Shown here piece by piece: positions 35,345 through 48,067 of a DNA stretch of 64,000 nt. How positions within the stretch are numbered: position 1 is the stretch's first letter; the number at the start of each line of letters is the position of its first letter. Made by a program: the position numbers and the translations under genes. This DNA comes from Cornus controversa (lineage: Eukaryota; Streptophyta; Magnoliopsida; Cornales; Cornaceae), in contig CM048849.1 of assembly GCA_026545225.1 (NCBI GenBank), forward strand, positions 32,498,336-32,562,335, in the 5' to 3' direction. The notes below the pieces were generated by a model that saw only the letters and a program-made list of their open reading frames with translations, had not been told where the DNA came from and made no database searches.

Positions 35345-38300
35345 ATGAGACTGCAGTCGCCAACTCTAGCATATATATTTTTTAGGATGTCTTCATCTTC
35401 CTCGTCTACATCTTTGACAACTACCCTTGAGGCACTTCTCCATCAGGTCATATCTCGATATCAAGGTGTATCTAACTTTGCTCTCTCTGCCATGCCAGGT
35501 AAGAATTCTCCTTGGTATTTCAATTCTGCTTACTACAACCATATGACAACCGACTCTACTTTGCTCACATCTCAAACTCTTGTACCTCACTCACATGTCA
35601 TACACACTAGAGATGAATCTACTATGGCCATTAGATAGGAAATGTTTCTCATTCTCATTTGTGTGTTCCTGATGTTTATCATGTACCAAAAATTTTCCTT
35701 AATCTTTTATATGTTGGCCAACTCACCGAGCTTTGCTTGAATATCACATTTTATTTCAGTGGTTGTGTTGTATAGGATCCTCAAATATGACAGATTATTG
35801 GGATCGAGCGTTAGACTGAATGATTGTTTGAACTTTTCTCTTTACATTTACCTACTTCAATCATTTTTGCTACCTCTACATAGGCCAATTCACATTCTCT
35901 TAAGTTGTGGCACTCTCACTTAGGTCATGCTGCCTTATCTCGTGTCTAAACTTCAATTTCTAAGGGATTATTAGGCCAAGTTAAAGTTGGGTCTTTTGAT
36001 TGCATTTCATGTCAATTAGACAAACAACTTGCCTTACCTTTTTACTAAAAGTGAGTCTTTTGCTTCTGCTCCTTTGATATTATTTATTTTGATGTGTGGG
36101 GACATTCTCCTATATTTATCATAAGGGAATCATGATATTTTGTCATATTTTTTTTTAATTTTTTTCACGCTTCACATGGATATTCTTAATGAAAAATCAT
36201 TCTGAGTTACTTAACATATATCGTAATTTTGCAAAAATGATTTCAATTAAGTTATCTAAAACCATCAAAATATTTCACTTTAATAATGCTATAAAATATA
36301 AGCAAAATGATTTTATCCAAATCCTCAAAAATTATGGTACTATTTTTCACACTTTTTGTCCAAGCACATCACAACAGAATGGTCGAGCTGAGCACAAACT
36401 TTGACATATTCTACACTTAGTTCATTCACTCACCATTTCTGCTTTTACTCCTACTTCCTTCTGGGGTGAAGCAGCTCTCACTGCTGTCTATACAATCAAC
36501 CATATATCATCACCCTCTTACATAATCAACAATCATCTTAGAGTTTTTGTTCTCCTCCAACGTCATGAGCGCACTAAACTACAATTGTGCGCTCAACTTT
36601 GTTGCCTCATTGGGCATGGAATTGAATAAAAGGGATATCAATGCTATGATCCTGTCGCTAAATGACTTAGAGTCTCTCGTCATGTTGTCTTCTGGGACCA
36701 CAAGATGTTTCAAACACTTTCCAAATTCAATGTTCTTGATAATATCTTTAATGTTTCGCCATTAACATTTAATACAGATCATTTTCCTGATCATCAACCT
36801 TCAGAATCATCATAAGCAGTCAGTCAACCTTCAAACGAGTCCGAGTCATCTTGCCCATCTAAGGAACCTATCAATACAACTACTCCCGACCTTCATCATA
36901 CCATTTGGGTAAGAGCTCTATCTTTACATATATCTTAGTGATTTTCATTCTTATCATGCACTTATAACGTTACATAAGCCTCACACTTTCTGTGAGGCAT
37001 CCTCTAACCCTTTATGATAGTAAGAAATGAAAGAAGATCTAGATGCACACGCCAAAACTCAAACATGAGATCTGGTTGATCTGTCTCCTATAAATTATGT
37101 TATAGGATGCAGATAGGTCTACAAGATTATTGACTCACTCAGATGGCTCTGTTGATCATTACAAAACTTGTCTTGTACCCAAAGGGTTCACATAGGAGTA
37201 TGACATCGACTATGAGGAGACATTTGCCCCTGATGCTCGCATCTCCTCTGTTCGTACTCTTATTGCCATAGTTACCTCTCATCACTAGAAACTCTTAGAT
37301 GGATGTGAATAATGTTTTCCTCAATGGTGACTTACTTGAGAAAGTTTACATGTAGCCTCTTCTAAGATTTCCTCATCCTCCTAATCAAGTGTACTGTCAA
37401 CTTCGTCGTGCATGTATGGGTTGAAACAAGTACCTCGTGTTTGATTTACCAAATTCAGCTCCACTATCTCTCATCTTGGCTACTCTACTAGTTCCTATGA
37501 CTTTGCCTTATTTATTCGACAGATTGATAGTGGCATCATCCTTCTCCTACTTTATGTTGATGATATGATTATCACTGAAAATGAATTGTAGGGTATTCAA
37601 GAGCTTAAATAGTTTCTAAGTCATCATTTTGAGATGAAAGATCTTGGACCACTGAGTTATTTCCTTGGTCTCGAAATCACAAACATTGTTGATGGTTACT
37701 ATCTCATATAGGCAAAGTATAGTTTTGATCTTTTTTCAAAAGCTAGGATAATTGATAACAAAATTGCTTATACACCACTTAAGTCTAACATAACACTCAT
37801 TTCACATGATAGCAAACCTCTTCGTGATGGTACCTTGTATCAACAATTAGTTGGTAGTCTGGTATATCTCATTGTCACTCATCTAAATATCTCTCATGTC
37901 GTTCATATAATTAGTCAGTTCATGGCTGCTTCCAGATCCACTCATTTTGCTGTAGTTCTTCGCATTCTTCGATATATTAAGGATACTATGTTTCATGGAG
38001 TTCATTTTTCTCCCAATCAGCACTTGTACTCCGTGCTTATACCGATACAAACTTTGCTTCCTTTTTGATGATTCATTCATCTCTTGGCGTAGTAAGAAGC
38101 AGATTGCAGTTGCTCAATCTAGTACAAAAGCTGAGTACATAACATTTGTTGATACTACTTCTAAGCTTTTGTGGTTATTTTGGCTTCTTCACGATACGGG
38201 TGTTTCCTCATCCAATGTCACTCTTATCTATTGTGATATTAGTAATGCAATCCAGATTGCCCACAATGACGTCTTTCATGAGCGCACAAAGCACATTAAG

Positions 38301-38440
38301 ATTGATTGTCACTTTATTTGTCATTATCTTTTTCATAATACATTAGAGTAGTGGTTTGCTTCTAATGATCAACTAGCCAACATCTTCACCAAATCTCTTC
38401 CGCTAGGCCGCTTTTTTGATCTTGTATCCAAACTCAAGAT
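35345..38440 (+). pseudogene. Decayed Copia gag-pol
   Basis: Domains in order, through many stops and shifts. (1) Pre-integrase region: CVPDVYHVPKIFLNLLYVGQ at about 35670, then LWHSHLGHA at about 35909 and ISCQLDKQLALP at about 36010. (2) Integrase core end: FCPSTSQQNGRAEHKL at 36356-36404. (3) RT (RVT_2): DIDYEETFAPDARISSVRTL at about 37206, GLKQVPRVWFTKF, LLYVDDMIIT at about 37552 and MKDLGPLSYFLGLEIT. (4) RNase H: FISWRSKKQIAVAQSSTKAE at 38076-38135, YCDISNAIQIA and LANIFTKSLP. The VDD catalytic motif of RT survives, but the frame is broken dozens of times. No active product is possible. Confidence 0.9.
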
Positions 38441-38467
38441 GGTTTCATGTAACCCACCTTGTGTTTC

Positions 38468-38478
38468 TTTTTTTTTTT

Positions 38479-38509
<31 letters not shown>

Positions 38510-38510
38510 G
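38468..38510 (+). repeat. Homopolymer pair T21-G22 at the polypurine-tract position
   Basis: Twenty-one T (38468-38488) are followed directly by 22 G (38489-38510) and then the 3' LTR at 38511. The G-run occupies the place of the polypurine tract. It may be a slippage-expanded tract or an assembly/sequencing artefact. Confidence 0.9.
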
Positions 38511-38707
38511 TGTATATGACGCATTATACACATGTATATTAAACTAGACACACACTAGGAATAGGTTTATTTCACCTGCCACTTACTATGTATAGTCTCA
38601 CCTACCTTGTATAGTCTCTTAGTTCGCCTATATCAAAGCTCCATGTATTGTTCATTTGATATAACTCAATATAAAGATTTTCTCTCATTCTTTCTTTCAT
38701 TCTAACA
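38511..38707 (+). repeat. 3' LTR of the Copia element
   Basis: Begins TGTATATGACGCATTATACAC and ends CTAACA, followed by the ACCAC duplication. About 10 bases of the 5' LTR start have no equivalent here because of the adjoining G-run, and a short stretch (accacctactttg-type) is missing relative to the 5' LTR. Confidence 0.85.
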
Positions 38708-38712
38708 ACCAC

Positions 38713-40307
38713 ATCTTTCTTCTTATTCATATTCTTAGAAAATCAAGCTTAAAAATAGATCTCAACCCCTCATTTCCCTCTATTAAACTATTCTTCTTCT
38801 CATAAATTTCTTTGTACACCAAAATTATAAAGCAGACATTTATCCACTAATTTCTAAACACGAAACAAACTTTACTCTTGAAAAGTCTTTCGGAATTCTA
38901 TCTTGGGAGCATCCGGAAATTAGACTCAGTAAAGAATCATCATGGCATATTTTAAATTTACCTGTTTAAATGATGGCTTTAAACTAAGATTCTAAAAAGC
39001 AGGTGGAATGTGGTTCGTTTAAGATTCAATTCATTCAAAAACTACTTTCTTTTATTGATTTGGTGGACAGTCTTGAACTTCCAGCTTGTCGAATATTTGT
39101 TAGGGTCCAAGTTTAAGTTTAAATATTGGTAGTCAGTAGTACTTATGAAGTTGAACCAACATTCCCTCTTAAAAGATGCTATGTTTGGAGACAAAGACAT
39201 GCAATATTTCGTCATAAATTCTTCATAGAATCTTAGAAAGTTGTTTAGAACATGCATTCCATTTTCTGGTTTCCTCTAAGACTTATTGAAAATGTGCTGA
39301 TTCACTCAATGGGTAGGCATTTAATGGTGCACTGTTGGGACCATGAAATCAACTCCCCACTCTATATGATTGGAGCAACACGGCTCTTAGGAACGAGAAA
39401 TTATTAGGTGGTTCTTGAAAATAGACCACTTGGTGATCCGGTTCAATCAAAATTCGCCATGTCGAAGATTTTGTGTAATATCTTTTTAATCTCTCATAAC
39501 TCCACTTTTTTTAATGGAAGAGTTTTGATTGGACTGGATCACATAGTCTACTTATTATCTAATAATTTCTCCTTATGAATATAATTCCAGCATAACATAC
39601 ATTCGAAATAGCTATGCTAAGAGAGCCAACCCTATGGTGTAGGTCTCACTAAAATGCGATGCTCACATGATGTGGCTCTCTCTCTTTCTATGCTCTCTCT
39701 CTCTCTATATATATATATCCGCTCTCTCTCTCATAAAAAACAAGCCATGCAAAAATACATACATATATAAAAAATTAAAAATATATATTAGATTAATAAA
39801 AGTGACTAGTTCACCCAACTGGCAATTATAGAGAGTCACGTCAACGTAAAATGCTGACGTGACTCTCAACAATTTCGATATGACCATCTAACTAGCCACC
39901 ATACTAGATGGCCTAATGAGACATGTGATCACTTAATTTTAACACATGATAATTAATGTCAAAATTTAACAATAATACCAGTAAAAACAGTACAAGAAAC
40001 TCTTTGAATCGTGAAACATGGGTTCTTCAGCATTATAATCAAACATAGAATAAGTGGGACAGGACAGGACTTTTACCATTTGATGGTGGCTGCTTAAAAA
40101 ATTATCTACATTATATATATACACACACACATGCATATATTTCTATGCATTTGTCTAATTTATACACTGTCATGAATTTTTTTAACATAAAGAATATAAT
40201 TAAATTTGATGTTTGAAGTCATATATGTATAATCCTATTAATTTCATGATGTTGATCTCAAAAATGAGATCTCTACACTATTGAGGCTTGTCTTTTTCTC
40301 CTCAGTG

Positions 40308-40358
<51 letters not shown>

Positions 40359-41200
40359 AAAAAAAAAGTTTGAGAACTAGTCTGTTTTTTATGTTTTGTT
40401 TATTGACCAATCAGTAGGTGAATTAGTCCAGTATATATAATTAGAAGCAGAAAAGGAGTGATGGTGGCTCATCATTTCTGGGCAGAAAATAAATTAATGG
40501 TCAATGGGCTGATGATCATCCAAAGATCTAGTGGAAACTTAATCTGTTCAACTTCCAGATTATCAGTAGTAGGTCAGGTATTTATATAGAGAATGATTAA
40601 TTCCCTTTATCAACCACCAACAAAAGTGAATGGTTGAAAAAAAATTCATTTTCTAACTGCTTTAATAATTGAAGCTACTGCATAAGACTATAGGCCATGG
40701 TCCAGTCCAATCAAAAATCATTTCTGGTTTATTTGTAATTAATATCTTAATAAACTTTTTAGATTCACTTTTATTAATTGAAATGTTTTTATTGAAGTGA
40801 ATCACATAGTCTAAGACCATTTAATAATTTCTCATTAGTTATTCCTTTCAACTGTAGTGGGAATTTGATCCGCACTGTTGTATTTTAATATACAAACATA
40901 ATTATAGATCTCTGAATCTGAATCTTCTAGGGATTCAAAAATGAAATAAGAAAATATGAAATTATGAATATGTGAAGCAAGGAGAATTATCTTTTGCATA
41001 AAGAACCCAAATTTTTGAAAATCAAAGTTCCTTGTTTTTTTCTCTCCTTGAAAAAACTAAGTTTGTGAGCTAAAAAAAATGTAATTACTACGGACCGTTT
41101 GACATGCCGAAACATTTTTCATTTGTGTTTTGGCCAAAAGTAGAAAGAGCAAAAATATTCTAGAGTGTTTTGAATAGTAATGGGAAACACGTTTGGTAAT
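38713..41200. other. Intergenic DNA without a recognised gene
   Basis: Contains a CT/TA-rich simple-sequence cluster at 39675-39735, an (AC)n stretch at 40118-40130 and a long (TA)n at 40309-40353. The repeat-like paragraph at 39340-39560 has a weaker echo at 40690-40850 (aatcaaaa...gagttttgattggactggatcacatag type), possibly an inverted-arm element. Confidence 0.45.
40309..40353. repeat. (TA)n microsatellite
   Basis: An uninterrupted TA run of about 22 units. Confidence 0.95.
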
Positions 41201-44168
41201 TGTAATACCCCGTAAATTTGGAGATATTTAAATTGGGTTCCCATTATTTAATTGGGTTTTTATTTATTTATTATTATTTAGTTAGGTTTTAATTATTTAA
41301 ATAGTTTTAGTTAAATTTTGTCAATGAATGTTTTATTTGTTTAATGTGGATGTTTGAATTGGTTCTAAGTGTTGATTGATTTTAATTGTGTGTGAAATAT
41401 TAGTTTTAAATGTAATTTTTTCTTTTAGATAAAATATATGGGTTTTTGGGCTGTATGTTCTTTAATTTTTAATTTTTCTCAGGTTGGGCTAGACTGTTGG
41501 GTTGGCCCATATATATATATATATATAGGTGGGCTAAGTATTTTATATTTATTAATAAAATAATTTAGAAATTTTTATTTTAGTTTTCTAGAAAAAAAAT
41601 TAAAATAAAAGAAAAAGAAAAGGGGGGTTAGGGTTTCTGTCGTTTACACGTATAGAGATCGAAAGAGCATAAACAGAAGAGAGAATGGAGAGAAGGAGCG
41701 ATTCATCAAGATGGGTTCTTATTCGTAAAAAAAAAAAGGCAAGTTCAAACTCTTCTCTTCCCTTTTGAATCGTAAACATAGATTATATATATATTTTTAT
41801 TACGTATATATTTTGCTTGTATACGTATATTCATATATTTAATTATGAAATTGTATGATTATGCATGTTAAGAGTAATTCTGTGGATAAAACATGAAGAA
41901 TTTGTGAGTTTGGTACTCCTATAAGGTATTTTTCCATATGTATATGCATGTATATATGACTGAATAGGCGGGTGTGTATATATACATACTAACATGAAAT
42001 TGGGTTTAATGTATTCATCAATTTCAAAGATTTTTGTTTTGATTAATAGGTAGATTTTGCTCTCCCAAACAATCCTTGAAAGTTTGGTTGTGAATCGTTG
42101 TGTAGATTGATGGAAAAATTGAGTCTGAAGTTTTTGATTTTTAAAACTTGAAATTGGGCGTTTTTTATTTAGACCATGAGAGGGGGCAATTCTGTGATCG
42201 GAGGTGGCCGGAATAAGGCTGGGAAAAGGCAGTTGTTTGAAGTTTATAGTTGCTGGAAAGTGATAGGAAAAAGGAAAGAAGAAGAAGAAAAAAGAAAAAA
42301 GGGGGCCGAACACCCACATGTGTCGCTGGCGAGTGGGGGCACGTACACCCTATTCCAGTGCCCGCCGAGAACCAGAAAAGGTCCCACTCATCGGGCCCAC
42401 CTCTGGTCCTAGTCTGGATTATTTTCTATTTTTTTAAAATTTTCTAAATTGATTTTTAAATTAGAAAAATAATTTTTAAAATTGTTTTTAAATTTCAGAA
42501 AAATTCTAAAAATATTTGGGTAACCTTTTGGAGACAGAATACTCTTGTGTTTTAAATTTCAAGTCAAAATGAGGTTCCCGTATGGTTAAAATAGCATAAA
42601 AAGTGCACCTCAAAACTAGATTTTTATTTTCTTTTATTTTGAAAATATTTTAAAATTTCAGAAAAATTTCAGAAAATTCTTAAAAAATTTAGGTAACCTT
42701 TTAAAGACAGAATACACTTGGGTTTTAAATTTCAAGTGGAAATAAGCTTCCCTCGTGGTTAAATTGGTTTTAAAAGTATTCCTCAGAATGGAGTTTTCAT
42801 TTTCTTTTATTTGAAAAATATTACTAAATTTTTAAAAAATTTCAGAAATTTCCAGAATGATTAAATAGGGTTCTTAGGTCCTTAATTGTATTATTTGAAA
42901 TCATACCTATTTATGATATACTTGATATAAGTTTCATTGTGTATGAATTATTTTATTGTGGTGATTGAACTTTTGTTAGATTAAATTATTGTGCTAATAC
43001 ATTAGATCTTTTGTTTTGGTTTAATAGATTAATTGTATAGGCATGTAAGGATTGCCAGGAGACATGTCAGGATTGCCAATACTTAATAAGGTATTTAAGG
43101 TTAATTAGGGAGGCATGTAAGGATTGCCAAAAGGCATGTCAGGATTGCCAATACCTAATAAGGTATTTAAGGATAATATAGGAGGCATGTTAGGACTGCC
43201 TAGGTTTAATAGGGTATTATATTTTATTCCTTTGGTTTGAACTTTGAAAATATGTTCTAAATTTATGTGATAGGGGTTGGGTTGGGACGGTATACAGGAG
43301 GACTTCTATTTTGGAGACATAAGATAAATAAGAAAATGATTTAAGTAACATAGATAAGCGAGGCATGTCAGGATTGCGAATACCTAATAAGGTATTTAAG
43401 GTTAATTAGGGAGGCATGTGAGGATTGCCAATTACATAGTAGGGTACTTAATATATATATAGGGGAGGCATGTTATGATTACCAAATATTTATATAATAT
43501 TTTATTTAATAAAGTGTCCGGGCGTGTAAGGACTGCCTTTGGTTTGAACTTAAAAAATAGGTTTTATAATTTGTGTGATATGGGATGGATTGGGATGGTG
43601 TGTAGGATGGTTTCTATTTTGGGACAGAGGTTAAATAAAGATATGATACGTATATATCTATATTTGATGGATTGGGATGGTGTGGAGGATGGTTCCTATT
43701 TTGGGACAGAGGTTAAATAAAGAAATGATACATGTACATTTATGTATTTTATTGTTCCTCATATCTAGAGAGAAGTTGCTCGTGGGTTTAACCCACTTTG
43801 TTGATAATTGAGGTTCTAGGGAGTTTTAGCCTCGAGATTAGAGCGTGGAGTTCATAGAGCATGACAATCATCTATTCCTTACCAGACTTTAATGTAGGGA
43901 CTTAGATCTTTTCGTAAAGTAGTTTACTTTTATGATTTTTGGTTAAAGGGGTCCTTGAGTTACGGGACTTTCAAGTTGTATTGTTTAGACTAGTATTATG
44001 TTTATTTAATGTTATTTATTATTTCAGTTAGACTTTCCTTTCAGCATTTATAATTATTTTCATTATGTCCTTATATTCTATGCTTGTTGCTATTAGTTGT
44101 AAATATCCCTTACGTTTTACATGTGAGAGTGGCCACCTCACACATGAAATTTGTTGGGGGGTATTTCA
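41201..44168 (+). mobile_element. Solo LTR of family B (chromovirus type), target duplication GTAAT
   Basis: Starts TGTAATACCCCG at 41201 and ends GGGGGTATTTCA at 44168, flanked by GTAAT at 41196-41200 and 44169-44173. At 2968 bp this is a large LTR. The family is tied to Ty3/gypsy chromoviruses because another copy (48068-51297) is joined to a pol C-terminus. It contains a degenerate tandem array at about 43035-43530 and a two-copy 82-bp repeat at about 43580-43740. ORFs within it, including a 158-codon one on the minus strand, are incidental. Confidence 0.9.
43035..43530 (+). repeat. Tandem array inside family B LTR
   Basis: Units of about 40-75 bp with aggcatgtcaggattgccaa, tacctaataaggtatttaagg and ttaattaggg recur at about 43040, 43110, 43180, 43360 and 43410. 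The equivalent place in the minus copy holds a cleaner 69-bp array at 49005-49250. Confidence 0.75.
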
Positions 44169-44173
44169 GTAAT

Positions 44174-45316
44174 GAAAATTTGTTTTAAGGGTTTTTTTAT
44201 TTTTTTTGGGGCCACTACAGTAGCTGAACACAATAAAAATAATAAAATGATGCTTCCAATTTTGGGCCAAAATTTTAAAACGTTTTGACCATATTCAAAA
44301 CACATGGGCCAGTACCAAATATACTTTGTCGATAGACTATCGAAACAAAAACAAAAAAACCAAAACAAAAACGCACATGCCCCTTTAAAGTGTTTCTTTT
44401 TCCTTGATAAGTCAAGTCAAGTAAAATAAAACTAAATGCCAAATATAATAGGGTCATACCCCAGGAGGCTGCCAAAAAAGGCCAGAAACTGAAGAAGCAA
44501 TAAGGCAAAATACAAGCCAAAAAGCAGTAGAACACTGTACAAAGGCAAGCCTATAGCAATATATACCAGAAGGCTAGGTAAGATATAAAACATAGAAGCA
44601 GTCCAAGTAGCAAAAAATAAGGCTGACACAAGGATACAAATCTAATCAGATGGGATCAAAGGCATACTAGAGGAAATAGAAAGAGATGGCTGCTTAGAAA
44701 AAAGCATAGGGATGAGAGTGGAACAAGAAATTAACTTACTCTATCAGAACTGATCAAGACAAGATATACAGAGAGTAGGAGAAAGAAATGACAGGCCCCA
44801 AACAATATTAGCAATGCAATTGTGAAATTTGATGGACATCAGTCTATATCTAATGGAGTTGAAAATATCCTTGAAAATTTTTGATGGTTAAAGTGGTTTA
44901 GTAAGTAAAAGAAGAGAAATTAAACTGTACCCAATATCAAGTGAACATTGTCAGAAGAAGAAGAAGAAAAGGAAAAAGAGAAAATTCTACTTTTATCTAC
45001 TATGTCTTGAATTTATTTTTTCTCTTTGGAAACACACTCAGAAATTCAATATGTATGTACAAAAGCCTAAAGAAGTGCTTTTTCATTTTAAACTGGAATG
45101 TCTTCGTTTGGAAGGGAAAAAAAAAAGCTAGCATATACGGTTTCTTCAATACCATTTGACTTAGTAATTATAATGCATAGATCAGAAATGAGCATACACA
45201 TATTTAGAGACAAACAAAAGCTAGGAAGAAACAAGCCTCCATTGAAATAACATCTTTCTGTACAAGACAAAATGAGATTTAAGCATGAAAACCTATCAAA
45301 CCTTACTACACATTTG
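44174..45316. other. Intergenic, 3' side of the DUF1677 gene
   Basis: No gene recognised. Three overlapping hydrophobic minus-strand ORFs (44138-44629) show no start context or family and appear to be chance frames in AT-rich DNA. Confidence 0.4.
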
Positions 45317-45670
45317 TTATTTTCTCGATGATCGTGTGTACTTCTTGGAAGAAGATGGCAACAAAGATTTATCACCGGACCTTCTCCTCAGCATCTCTCT
45401 CATCCCATCAGCAACTTGAATGGCAGGGTTCGATTTATATTTTCGACAGAACGACATGTGAGCCCTCACAGCTTCTTGCATCCCAAATGGCTTCTTCCCT
45501 CTGCTAACTTCGTCGCTAACAGCTTCAGAGCACAGCCCACACAGCCATACACCATCGAATTTCGCCTTCACCTGGCTTATGTAGTCTTGTGTGCTATCCT
45601 CATTCAATCCACAACACTCACACTTTGCCAACTCAATATCCATTTCTTTTTTCCTGATCACTTGCAACAA
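45317..45670 (-). CDS. DUF1677 family protein (plant-specific, Cys-rich)
   Basis: This 117-codon ORF carries the DUF1677 pattern. CECCG at residues 17-21 is followed by QVKAKFDGVWLCGLCSEAV with C44 and C47, EVSRGKK, and a closing HMSFCRKY with H71 and C75. The conserved Cys/His pairs suggest a small zinc-ribbon-like fold, but no biochemical role is established for the family. The C-terminal tail is basic and Ser-rich. Either M1 (45670) or M10 (45643, MDIELAKCECC) could be the start; the second matches the usual short N-terminus. It is a single exon, intact and alone, with no related neighbour. Confidence 0.9.
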   Translation of the reverse strand: MLQVIRKKEMDIELAKCECCGLNEDSTQDYISQVKAKFDGVWLCGLCSEAVSDEVSRGKKPFGMQEAVRAHMSFCRKYKSNPAIQVADGMREMLRRRSGDKSLLPSSSKKYTRSSRK

Positions 45671-45921
45671 ATCTCACTATTACAAAAGCTTTTTTCTCAC
45701 ACTAGTGGAAGTGGATTCTCGGAATTATAGCTAACAATGGAAGCTATTTATTTTAATATATAGGATATAACAAAATTATAATAATATATATAGTGGACAT
45801 CTTTGTTAAACTATTGTTTCACACTAGGGGTTGACGGGTTCTTTGCCATAAGAAGCGTTGGGTGTGTTGATCGAGAGCTTTTATGGTTAGCATGTGAGAG
45901 AGAGAGAGAGAGAGAGATATG

Positions 45922-45962
<41 letters not shown>

Positions 45963-46364
45963 CGCTATAATTTCCACCATGTTCTATGGGACATGGGGCA
46001 CTTGAAATTGAGACAACGAGGTGTGAGGGGCCTCATGTGCGGCCATATTCTAGCATTTATTACTGGGGCTTTGATTCTCTAATTCCCTTTTGTCATTTTC
46101 TTTTGTACGTGGTAGTTGTTACTTTAGGGGTAGTTTTTCTTTCGGTTGATTGACAGGCTTCGGTTAAGATAGTTGAATGGCTAGAGTTTAGCTTTACTTT
46201 TATATGTTGGCTCTGTCACCTATGGTTTCAGCTGTCTTGATTCTATGGATGCGTTGATCACGTTACTTTCATACAATGGACTGGCCTTCACGCTAGGATC
46301 AACACTCAGCATCATGCAAATTTATTCGTCAATAATTGACTCCCTTTCCACCAAACCGGGCGTC
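45671..46364. other. 5' flank of the DUF1677 gene and intergenic DNA
   Basis: Holds a compound microsatellite at 45895-45961: (GA)n, then (TA)n, then (GA)n. No gene. Confidence 0.5.
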
Positions 46365-47505
46365 CCTATAGAGACGGAGGCAGGATTTGGTTTCTGGGAA
46401 CATAGAAAAGAACTAAAAATACTTAACAAAAATAAATTGTTCATATATAATCTCATCTATATATAATCTCAAATAAAAAGAATAAAAAAAAAACAAATAT
46501 AAGGACCAAAATATAGATTGAAAGTATTTTCATTAAATACAATTACAATTATCCTCGACAAGTTATCATATTATAATATTTATAGCAGATAATGCCCTCT
46601 CATTTAAATTATGAAGAACTGATATTATGATTAGAGGGAAAGATGATGAAGAAGAAAAATGATACTAGAGAATAATGAAAGTGAAAAAAAAAAATCTGAA
46701 AACCCAATAGCAAATAGATGGTTCCATATGAGAAGAAAGAGAGAACGTATTCGAAAAAAGCTAAATTTTGTTTAAGGTATAAACAAGATTGATTTATATA
46801 GATATACATTTACTTGGAATATGAGACAAAAGGAGATTAAGAGCATTGAGAAAAAAAAAATCCAGATAACAAAAGATCAAAATGGAAGGAAATTAAAATT
46901 TGTTAAAAAATTAATTATGATGAAGGTTGCCGAAATTAAACGAAGTCCAAAAGCAATGGAATATGAGACAAAAGGAGATTAAGAGCATTGAGAAAAAAAA
47001 AAATCCAGATAACCAAATTTCAAAATGGAAGGAAATTAAAATTTGTTAAAAAATTAATTATGATGAAGGTTGCCGAAATTAAATGAAGTCCAAAAGCAAT
47101 TATTGCTTAGTTTTTAGTTACTTAATTCTTAGATTTATTTAATAAATAAACCTATTTAGAGACTAGTTGTATTTTAATTATTATAAATAAAAATTTAGAT
47201 TATATATCTATGTGTGTTTGTATATATATATATGTGTGTGTGTGTGTGCGCGCGCACGCACGCGCATGCACTTGTACGTGAACTGACTATATGATTAGCT
47301 AACTAGAATGTTCGAAAAAATTATATATGTGTGTGTCATGGCAGTGCAATTATCAATAAGGAAAATGCCCTCTCATTCAAATATAAATAAAATTAAGGGG
47401 GGCACTTTGTAACTTTTTTTAAATATATATACAAAACTAAAAAAAATTAAAATTTCAGGGGGGGCACGCGTCCCCCCTGGCCTTCATTCCCTCCGTCCCC
47501 AGTCC
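46365..47505. mobile_element. Possible hAT-like non-autonomous element
   Basis: gacggaggcagga near 46373 and its approximate inverse tcattccctccgtc near 47485 bracket AT-rich non-coding DNA ending in a G/C-rich block (ggggggcacgcgtcccccc, about 47459). This layout is common for plant CAGGGGCGGA-ended elements, but I could not define a target duplication. A (TG)n/(CG)n stretch lies at 47225-47270. Confidence 0.35.
46816..47100 (+). repeat. Two-copy tandem repeat, 142-bp unit
   Basis: 46816-46957 and 46958-47100 both begin ggaatatgagacaaaagg and end gtccaaaagcaat, with only a few differences, implying a recent duplication. Confidence 0.95.
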
Positions 47506-48067
47506 CCGTCCTAGCATAGTCACGATCCGACTCAAGAATTTACCAAATTTAGATCTTATACGGATGCGATTCATCAAAATAAGCACAATCGGTCTAATGA
47601 TTAACTCATGTTGAGAAGTAAGGATGTAATACCCCGTAATTTAAGAATATCTAAATTGGGTTTTTATTTATTTGATGGAGTTTTTAATTATTTAAATGCT
47701 TTAATTAATTTTTTCAATGCCTGTTTTTATATGTTTAATGTGGATGTTAGAATTGTTGCTAAGTCTTGATTGTGTTTAATTGTGTGTTAAATATTTGTTT
47801 TAAATATAGTTTTTTTTTCTGTTAAATAAAAATATGTTAGTTTGGGTTGCATTTTCTTTATTCTTGTTTTAATTATTTTTATTATTATTAGGTTGGGCTA
47901 GGCTGCTGGGCTGGGCTATATATATATATATATATAGTTGGGCTAAATATTTTATATTTATTAGTTTAATTATTTAGGAATTTTAAATAAGAGAAAAGGA
48001 ATTAGGATTCAGTAGTTTCTACGCACAGAGGATTCCTACGCACAGATAGAGAGAACACGGTAAGTAA

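Larger units (their letters stand above)
34149..38707 (+). mobile_element. Full-length, inactive Copia retrotransposon, target duplication ACCAC
   Basis: The two LTRs (34149-34358 and 38511-38707) are clearly related (cattatacacatgtatatt, ctcagttcgcctatat and gatataactcaatataaagattttctctc in both). ACCAC at 34144-34148 recurs at 38708-38712. Order of parts is 5' LTR, Met-tRNA primer site, decayed gag-pol, polypurine region, 3' LTR. LTR differences are many, and pol is riddled with stops, so the insertion is old. Confidence 0.92.

Noticed and set aside
38369-38551. ORF with a proline and lysine run
   Set aside because: It is just the translation of the G22 and T21 homopolymers next to the Copia LTR.
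41843-42319. 158-codon minus-strand ORF, with similar peptide words (GLNKKRPISSF) in 50191-50424
   Set aside because: Both lie at matching places in family B LTRs, so similarity follows from DNA homology; composition is low-complexity and no domain is recognisable.
44138-44629. Three overlapping hydrophobic minus-strand ORFs resembling membrane proteins
   Set aside because: Hydrophobic ORFs arise easily from AT-rich DNA; they overlap in different frames and match no family.
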